From Desulfarculus baarsii DSM 2075 (GTDB lineage Bacteria > Desulfobacterota > Desulfarculia > Desulfarculales > Desulfarculaceae), in contig NC_014365.1 in assembly GCF_000143965.1 (NCBI RefSeq), positions 2,197,501 through 2,261,500 on the forward strand: a DNA stretch of 64,000 nucleotides, read 5' to 3'. The translations under genes were made by a program, and so were the position numbers. The notes under the pieces are model-generated. The model had not been told where the DNA came from, searched no databases, and was given only the letters and a program-made list of their open reading frames with translations. Positions 58,755-64,000 of this stretch are shown piece after piece (positions within the stretch are counted from its first letter, which is position 1; every line of letters starts with the position of its first letter).

Positions 58755-61283
58755 TTAGAAGGGTTTCAGCTCCAGGCGCAGCTTGACCGGTTGGCCCACC
58801 ACCAGGGTCACGGGCACGGTCAGGTCTTGATAACCAACGGCGCGCAAGATGATGGTGGCCGGTCCCACGGGCAGGTTGAACAGGGCCAGGGGCGTGTCGC
58901 CCATGGGCTTGCCGTTGAGGAAAAGCTGCGCCGCGGGCTTGGCGTCGACCTGCAACGAAGCGCCCAGAATGTCCATGGTGTTGAGCTTGGTGAGGGTGCG
59001 GCCGCGCACCTCGACGGTCTTGCGCGTGGCGCCGCCGTAGGCCCGCACCTCCACCACGCGGCGGCCCACCGGCACGTCGTGCAGTAAAAGCGGCGTGGAG
59101 CCCACGGGCCGGCCGTCCAGAAACACGCTGGCCTCCACCCGGCAATCAACCTCCAGGCTGCCCAGATTGACGGCGCGGGCCATCTCGCGGGCCTGGGCCA
59201 GGTAGTCGGCGATGACCTTGTCGTTGGGATAGACCGCGGCGACTTTCTCGAAGTTTTCCACGGCGCGCTGATACTTGCCTTCGTTGAAAAAGCGCACGCC
59301 CTCCACCAGCAGCTCTTGGGGCCCCACGCCGCGCACGGCCGGCGCGGCCGGACGAGCGGTCGGCGTGGCGCTGGGGGTCGCGACGGCCACCGGCGAGATG
59401 GATTGGCCCGGGCTCGAGCCACGGACCTTGGCCGCCGTGCGGGCCAGGGCGGCTTCCAGGGCGGCGGCCTCGTCGGCCGCGGCCCGTTCCTGGGCCTGGG
59501 CCTGGCGACGCTGGTCGGCGAGTTGGGCCAGTTCGCGGCGGCGGAAGTCGATGGAGCGTTGGGTCTGGTCGGAGCCGGCCAAGGTGGCGTCCAGGGCCCG
59601 CGACTGGTTCAGCAAGTCCTGGGCCAGATCCAGATCGTCCTTGCCCAGGGCCACGGCGGCCTGGTCGAGCAGTTGCTGGGCCTGGGCCAGGCTCTGCCGC
59701 TTGCGTTCCTGTTCGGCCTTGGCCTGTTGCTCGCGTTGACGGCGCTCTTGCTCCAGGCGCTCTTGTTCCTGGCGCTGGGCCTGCTGGGCGCGCAACTCTT
59801 CCTGCCGGCGACGCTCCTGTTCGGCTCGCGCCTCCTCGGCCCGACGTTGGGCTTCCAGCGCGGCCGCGTCGGGGGTAGCGGAGGCGGCGGCCGCCACGGC
59901 GTGGCCGTTCTGGCCATCGCGCAACGCGCCCTCATCGCCGCTGTCGGCCATGGCCAAAAGGGCTCCCGACGCTTGCTCGCCGGCCTCGGAGCGACCGTTT
60001 TTCAGTCGATCGAGCTGGATGCGCCGGGCCTTGATCTCGCGCAGGCCCTCCTTGGCCTCGGAGGTGTAGAGTCCCGAGGCCTTGACTTCCTTCAAGATCG
60101 CCTCGGCCTGGTCCAGCCTGTTTTGGTCGAAAAGCTGACGGGCCTGTTCCAGGCGAGCCGCAGCTTGGCGTTTGGCGTCGACCTTGGTCAGCCCGCCCAA
60201 GGCCGGGGCAAAGCCGGGTTCTTGCTCCAGGGCGGCGCGATAGCGCGCTTCGGCCTCGTTGAGCTGGCCGATCTCCAGCAGGCGGTCGCCCTCGCTCACC
60301 ACCACCTGAAGCTTGGCCAGCAGTTGCTCACGGGGATCAACCCCTGGAAACTGGCCGCCAGGCTCCTGGCTGGCCGGACCCAGAGCCCACCACGCGCCCA
60401 TGCCCAACAGGCCAAAAACCACCACCGCCACGGCCAGCCACAGCCCCAGGCGCGATGAAGGCTTGGCCGGCATGCCGCCCGGCGGCCCGGCGTAGGCCTG
60501 GTAGTCGTCGCCGGCGTCGTCGTCGAGCATGTGCGGTCCGGACCAGCCCTTGGCGACCGGCTCGTCGAGGTCCAACCCCGCCGGCTCGTCGGATCGGTCG
60601 ATGCCTTCCAACGCGACCAGGGCTTGGCCCGCGCCGACAAAGTCGCCATCCCACAGGCGCAGCACGAAATCGGCCAACTCGGGCGAAAGGCGCTGTTCGA
60701 CGGCTCGCGGCAGCCTCGTCGGCCGGTCGGCGTCTGCCAGGCGGCCGCTGGCCATGGCCGCCATCAGCCAACCCCAGACGCGCAGATCGTCGCCAGCCGC
60801 GCTCCCGTCGGGGCCAAAGGCGATTATCACCGCCTCGCCGCGCTTGTCGATGACGATGTTCTCGGGCCGGATGGCGCGGTTGGCCACGCCGGCCCGGCGG
60901 GCCGCCTCCAGGGCCGAAAGGGCCTGGCGGCTGACGGCGATGATGTCCTCCTCGGCCAACGGCCCCTGGTCGTCAATGATCTCGGCCAAAAAGCGCCCCT
61001 CGACGTGGTCGGTGGCGAAGTAATCCACCCCTTCGGCCTGGTCGGCGTCGTGGACGCTGGCGATATTCGGATGGCGCAAACGGGCGACGGCGCGCACGTC
61101 GCCCATCAGCCGCGCGGTCAGGTCGCGGTCGCGGCTGATGGACTGGGGCAGCGTCTTGACCATGACCCGATTGCCCAATATTTCGTGTTCGGCCAAATAG
61201 ACATCACCGCTGGGGCCGCGGCCCAGCAGGCGCAACAGGCGGTATTTGCCCAGAACCTGGCCGACAAAGTCGCGTTCGCTCAA
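58755..61283 (-). CDS. Membrane pseudokinase with TPR, coiled coil and PEGA domains
   Basis: An 842-residue protein. Residues 14-215 have the Ser/Thr protein kinase fold: G-loop LGRGPSGDVYLAE (20-32) and the VMVK lysine (K43). The catalytic loop reads NRAIRPENI where HRDLKPEN is expected, and DFG is AFG (residues 155-157), so both catalytic aspartates are missing: a pseudokinase. One TM helix is at about 285-305. Outside are TPR-like repeats (about 325-420), a Glu/Gln/Arg-rich coiled coil (about 475-560), a further TPR (about 680-720), and two PEGA domains at the C-terminus (VFLDGRPVGSTPL and LFLNGKPMGDTPL). The TTG at 61283 follows GGAGGA by 6 nt. Confidence 0.88.
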   Translation of the reverse strand: MSERDFVGQVLGKYRLLRLLGRGPSGDVYLAEHEILGNRVMVKTLPQSISRDRDLTARLMGDVRAVARLRHPNIASVHDADQAEGVDYFATDHVEGRFLAEIIDDQGPLAEEDIIAVSRQALSALEAARRAGVANRAIRPENIVIDKRGEAVIIAFGPDGSAAGDDLRVWGWLMAAMASGRLADADRPTRLPRAVEQRLSPELADFVLRLWDGDFVGAGQALVALEGIDRSDEPAGLDLDEPVAKGWSGPHMLDDDAGDDYQAYAGPPGGMPAKPSSRLGLWLAVAVVVFGLLGMGAWWALGPASQEPGGQFPGVDPREQLLAKLQVVVSEGDRLLEIGQLNEAEARYRAALEQEPGFAPALGGLTKVDAKRQAAARLEQARQLFDQNRLDQAEAILKEVKASGLYTSEAKEGLREIKARRIQLDRLKNGRSEAGEQASGALLAMADSGDEGALRDGQNGHAVAAAASATPDAAALEAQRRAEEARAEQERRRQEELRAQQAQRQEQERLEQERRQREQQAKAEQERKRQSLAQAQQLLDQAAVALGKDDLDLAQDLLNQSRALDATLAGSDQTQRSIDFRRRELAQLADQRRQAQAQERAAADEAAALEAALARTAAKVRGSSPGQSISPVAVATPSATPTARPAAPAVRGVGPQELLVEGVRFFNEGKYQRAVENFEKVAAVYPNDKVIADYLAQAREMARAVNLGSLEVDCRVEASVFLDGRPVGSTPLLLHDVPVGRRVVEVRAYGGATRKTVEVRGRTLTKLNTMDILGASLQVDAKPAAQLFLNGKPMGDTPLALFNLPVGPATIILRAVGYQDLTVPVTLVVGQPVKLRLELKPF

Positions 61284-61400
61284 GCTGCTTCCTCCAAAGA
61301 AGATCAACGGGCAAGGCGTCCCGCGCATAGTCCTCTGGTTGCCCAGTATATCTCAACCTGCCCGGCCGTGAAAGATCATACAACGGCCCGGCCTCGCGTC

Positions 61401-61451
61401 AAAAAAAGCGCGGCGGCCAGCCAGGCCTTCGGGCCTTGGCGACCGCCGCGC
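61401..61451 (-). terminator. Intrinsic terminator of the autotransporter gene
   Basis: In the minus-strand transcript a ~20-bp imperfect stem with a CGAA loop (61408-61451) is followed by seven U (61401-61407), ~30 bp past the stop. Confidence 0.9.
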
Positions 61452-61479
61452 GCTGGCGCGTCGATTGGGCCGGCGCGGG

Positions 61480-64000
61480 CTAGAAGGCCACGTTCAGACC
61501 GGCGGTGACGGCCTGGGCGCTCCACGACGACGATTGCAGGATCGTGCCTTCGACGAACAACGAAAACGTCGGACCAAAGGCGGCTGAGAGGCCCAGGCCG
61601 GCCTCGAGCATGTCGGCGGCCGGCTCCAGGCCCTCGACGCTGATGGGCGCGGAGCCGTAGTCACGGAAGGTCGCCTGGACCGTCCGGGCGTCGGCGTCAA
61701 AATTGTGCAGCCAGTTGACATAGCCGCCGGGGCTGAGCGTCGCCGCGCCGCAGGCCCAGTCGTAGGCCGCCCGCGCGCCCAGACGCGAGCCCAGGTAGTT
61801 CTCGCTGCGATCCTTGACCCGCAAGCTCATCAGCCCGGCTCCCGATTCGTCAAAGGCGTCTTCCCGCAGGTTGACGTACTCCAGCGAGGCCGTCGGGCCC
61901 ACGCGCCAGCCGGCCAGCAGCCAGTCGTGGCCGCCGCCCAGGCGGGCCAGCCATGTCTGGCCGTCGAAGTCGGCGTTGGCCTTGACGCCCTGGCCGTCCA
62001 ACCAACTCTGGCGCTTGGCGCTGTTGTCGTAAGCGCCGTAGCTGAAGGCCGCGTTGAGGTAAAAGGCCTCCAGATCGGCCGAAGCGTAGAGCCCGATGTT
62101 GAGCGCGCGTTGATCGCCTTCGTGGCCGGCCATGCTCCAGTCGATGTTGGTCACGCTGCTGGCCATGGCCAAGCCGGTGCTCAGCCAGGGCAAGACACGG
62201 CCGTCCACGCCGACGATGGCCCCACCGCTGCCCAGGCGATAGCCCAAGTGGCCGCTGTCACCGCTCTGGTTGGACCAGTCGCCCAGGGCCCGGGCCCAGG
62301 CCGACCAGCCACCGCCGGCCTGGCCGTTGGCGCTGAGCTCCTGGGAGGCGGCCTGGGTCGGGCCGGACGCGCCGGCCGCCTGGTTGGCGGCGCTGCGGGC
62401 CGTCAGCGAGCGCCACCACAGCATGCGATCGAAGGTGCGGGCCCCGCTCAGGCTGGCGGCGCTGAAGGCGTCGTACATCTCGGGATTGGCCGCCTCCAGC
62501 GTCTGGCGGATCTGGCTCAGGTCGTAGCTCCAGTCCATGGCCAGAAGCAACTGGGTCATTTGATCTTGCCGAGCCTGGGCCAGGGGCACGATGGCGTCCA
62601 GGGCCGCGCCCACGCCCTTTTGGCCCGGGGTGAGCGCCAGCGAGGCGAAGCTGACGCGCGCGATGTCCAGACTGACGCTATCGGCGTGGTAGACCGGCGT
62701 GAGGCTGACGGTCTGGGACGTGGGCAGGCCCTGCAGGCCCAGGAACGAGCCTTGCACCGCGCCGGCGCTGATGATCGTCCAGCTCTGGCCGTTGGTGTAG
62801 AGCGCCTGGGGCAGGCTGACCTGGGCATAGCCGTCGAGGTAGGCCACGCCGTTGTTGAGGATCCTGACCAGATCGCAGGCCCCGCTGGGGTCCAGCTCGA
62901 TGAGCAGCACGCCATCGCTGGCGTTGTGGTAGTCGCCGATGACGGTCATGGTCCCGATGCTGTTGCCGGGCGAGAACCAGCCGTGGTTGACCACGTTGCC
63001 CAAGATGGCCCCGACGCCGCCCAGGAAGCCGCCGGGGTTGATCGTCACCAGGCGGCTATCCAACGTGCCGTTGATGAAGGCCGAGCCGCTGAGGGTGAAC
63101 GTCGGCGCGCCGATGGTCTGGTCATCGGGCAGGGTGAGCCTGCCACGGATATAGAGGCTGCTGGTGAACTCCCAGTCGTTGATGAAGGTGGCGTTGCCCG
63201 TGCCGTCGTAGCTGATGCGCTCGAAATCGAAGAACTTGTCGGCGTCGAATACGCCCGAGCCGACCAGGGACAGCGAGTCCACGCCGCTCTGGCCGGAGAC
63301 GCCGCTGCCCACCGAGCTGCCACCGGAATAGATCACGGTGTCGTCACCGTCGCCGGCCAGAACCCAACCGCCCACCGAGCCGCCCAGCAGGTGGATGACG
63401 TCGTCGCCGTCGCCGGACCAGATCGATTCACCCACGACGCCGTAGTTGAAGATCACGTTGCCAGTGCTGGTCGCGTTCCCGCCGCGGTCGTCGCTGCCGC
63501 GGATGGAGCCCTGCACCGTGCCGTAGTTGTAAATATGATTGCCGCCGCCGCTGGTGTCCATGCCGGCGTTGACGCCGCCGTAGACGCTGCCCAACACCGT
63601 CCCGTAGTTGGCGATGTAATTGTCGCCGCCGCTGGTGTTCGCGCCGTAGTTGAAGCTGCCGTGGATGCTGCCGCTCACCGTGCCGTAGTTGTAGATTTGG
63701 TTGTCGCCGCCGCTGGAGCCCACGCCGTCGTTGGCCGAGCCGTAGATGTCGGTGAGCACCAGGCCGCCGGCGTAGTTGTAGATGGTGTTTTCGCCGCCCG
63801 ACGAACCGTCGCCGATGTTCCACGAGCCGTCGATGTAGTCGGCTTGGCCGGTGTTTTCGATGCTGTTTTCGCCACCGCTGGCGTTCGCGCCCTGGTTGTA
63901 GCTGCCCAGGATGGAGTCGCCCACCGCGCTGGTGTTGTAGATTTGGTTTTCGCCGCCGCTGGAGCCCGCGCCGACATTGGCGCTGCCGCAGAGGTTGTAT
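61480..64000 (-). CDS. Autotransporter (type Va) with tandem repeat passenger, N-terminus outside window
   Basis: The last ~840 residues of an autotransporter; the frame stays open to the right edge, so the N-terminus and signal peptide are missing. The passenger starts with ~27-residue repeats built on IYNYGTV-x-GSI-x-GS-x-N-x-G-x-xTSGGDN, six to eight visible, which should form a beta-helix. A non-repeat segment follows, then a pertactin-like stem (GGFLGGVGAILGNVVNHGWFSPGNSIGTM). The C-terminal ~280 residues form the outer-membrane beta barrel, ending GLNVAF with terminal Phe. It is a surface adhesin or enzyme; no protease triad is seen in this part. Confidence 0.9.
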   Translation of the reverse strand, partial: YNLCGSANVGAGSSGGENQIYNTSAVGDSILGSYNQGANASGGENSIENTGQADYIDGSWNIGDGSSGGENTIYNYAGGLVLTDIYGSANDGVGSSGGDNQIYNYGTVSGSIHGSFNYGANTSGGDNYIANYGTVLGSVYGGVNAGMDTSGGGNHIYNYGTVQGSIRGSDDRGGNATSTGNVIFNYGVVGESIWSGDGDDVIHLLGGSVGGWVLAGDGDDTVIYSGGSSVGSGVSGQSGVDSLSLVGSGVFDADKFFDFERISYDGTGNATFINDWEFTSSLYIRGRLTLPDDQTIGAPTFTLSGSAFINGTLDSRLVTINPGGFLGGVGAILGNVVNHGWFSPGNSIGTMTVIGDYHNASDGVLLIELDPSGACDLVRILNNGVAYLDGYAQVSLPQALYTNGQSWTIISAGAVQGSFLGLQGLPTSQTVSLTPVYHADSVSLDIARVSFASLALTPGQKGVGAALDAIVPLAQARQDQMTQLLLAMDWSYDLSQIRQTLEAANPEMYDAFSAASLSGARTFDRMLWWRSLTARSAANQAAGASGPTQAASQELSANGQAGGGWSAWARALGDWSNQSGDSGHLGYRLGSGGAIVGVDGRVLPWLSTGLAMASSVTNIDWSMAGHEGDQRALNIGLYASADLEAFYLNAAFSYGAYDNSAKRQSWLDGQGVKANADFDGQTWLARLGGGHDWLLAGWRVGPTASLEYVNLREDAFDESGAGLMSLRVKDRSENYLGSRLGARAAYDWACGAATLSPGGYVNWLHNFDADARTVQATFRDYGSAPISVEGLEPAADMLEAGLGLSAAFGPTFSLFVEGTILQSSSWSAQAVTAGLNVAF

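Overview
The window is GC-rich chromosomal DNA, densely coding on both strands, from an anaerobic sulfur-metabolising Desulfobacterota (former Deltaproteobacteria). A Desulfarculus-like sulfate reducer is my best guess. The signs are a canonical DsrC, a two-CCG-domain HdrD-like protein, an archaeal-type Thi4, a ThiC-family gene under a cobalamin riboswitch, many receiver/PilZ/HD-GYP proteins, and sigma-54 and sigma-28 promoters. No tRNA, rRNA, CRISPR array, insertion sequence or prophage was found.

Layout. 1-2150: partial PLP aminotransferase, PilZ protein, and a TPP riboswitch in front of thi4. 2152-12980 (minus strand): one long Tad/Flp pilus operon, flp-cpaA-tadE-cpaB-cpaC-tadG-cpaE-cpaF-tadB-tadC-HDOD-TPR, with ATGA or TGATG overlaps at most junctions. 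A near-perfect sigma-54 promoter precedes flp. Between it and the adjacent NtrC-type regulator lies a cluster of ATTACGA/TCGTAAT half-sites. 13216-19099: a three-gene signalling operon (CHASE4-like sensor kinase, hybrid PAS kinase, sigma-54 activator) that probably controls the pilus operon. 19143-28539: hotdog thioesterase, enolase, YcaO-TPR protein, dsrC, valS, a repeat protein with nine FliM-like 'QDDLDALL' peptides, and endonuclease IV. 28672-31346: copZ-copA. 31368-35595: small regulatory and membrane genes (RsbW-like ATPase, GYF-AIM24 protein, Cys-rich peptide, DedA, DsbD-N-like protein, lysine-less class-III aminotransferase-like protein). 35734-43038: FlaG-like gene behind a sigma-28-type promoter, then HD-GYP regulator, PilZ protein, small histidine kinase, HEAT-repeat protein, CheY and CheY-TPR. 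43062-48812: Fur-FeoA fusion, Tat-exported ferredoxin with a membrane partner, HdrD-like protein, small membrane protein, radical SAM protein. 48895-56979: TauE, L,D-transpeptidase-like protein, trpS, OYE-family reductase, Uup-type ABC-F ATPase, AT-richer mrr, Ntn hydrolase. 56980-64000: cobalamin riboswitch plus ThiC-family gene (best read as bzaF), a kinase-like TPR/PEGA protein that lacks its catalytic aspartates, and a partial autotransporter.

How the genes fit together. Surface attachment and motility signalling dominate: the Tad pilus and its dedicated sigma-54 cascade, the FlaG-like gene, c-di-GMP proteins and several receivers. Two vitamin genes are controlled by riboswitches (thiazole by TPP, probable benzimidazole by cobalamin). 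DsrC, the HdrD-like protein and the ferredoxin/membrane pair belong to anaerobic electron transfer. The most unusual items are the FliM-motif repeat protein, the pseudokinase, the lysine-less aminotransferase and the sigma-54/UAS wiring of the pilus operon.
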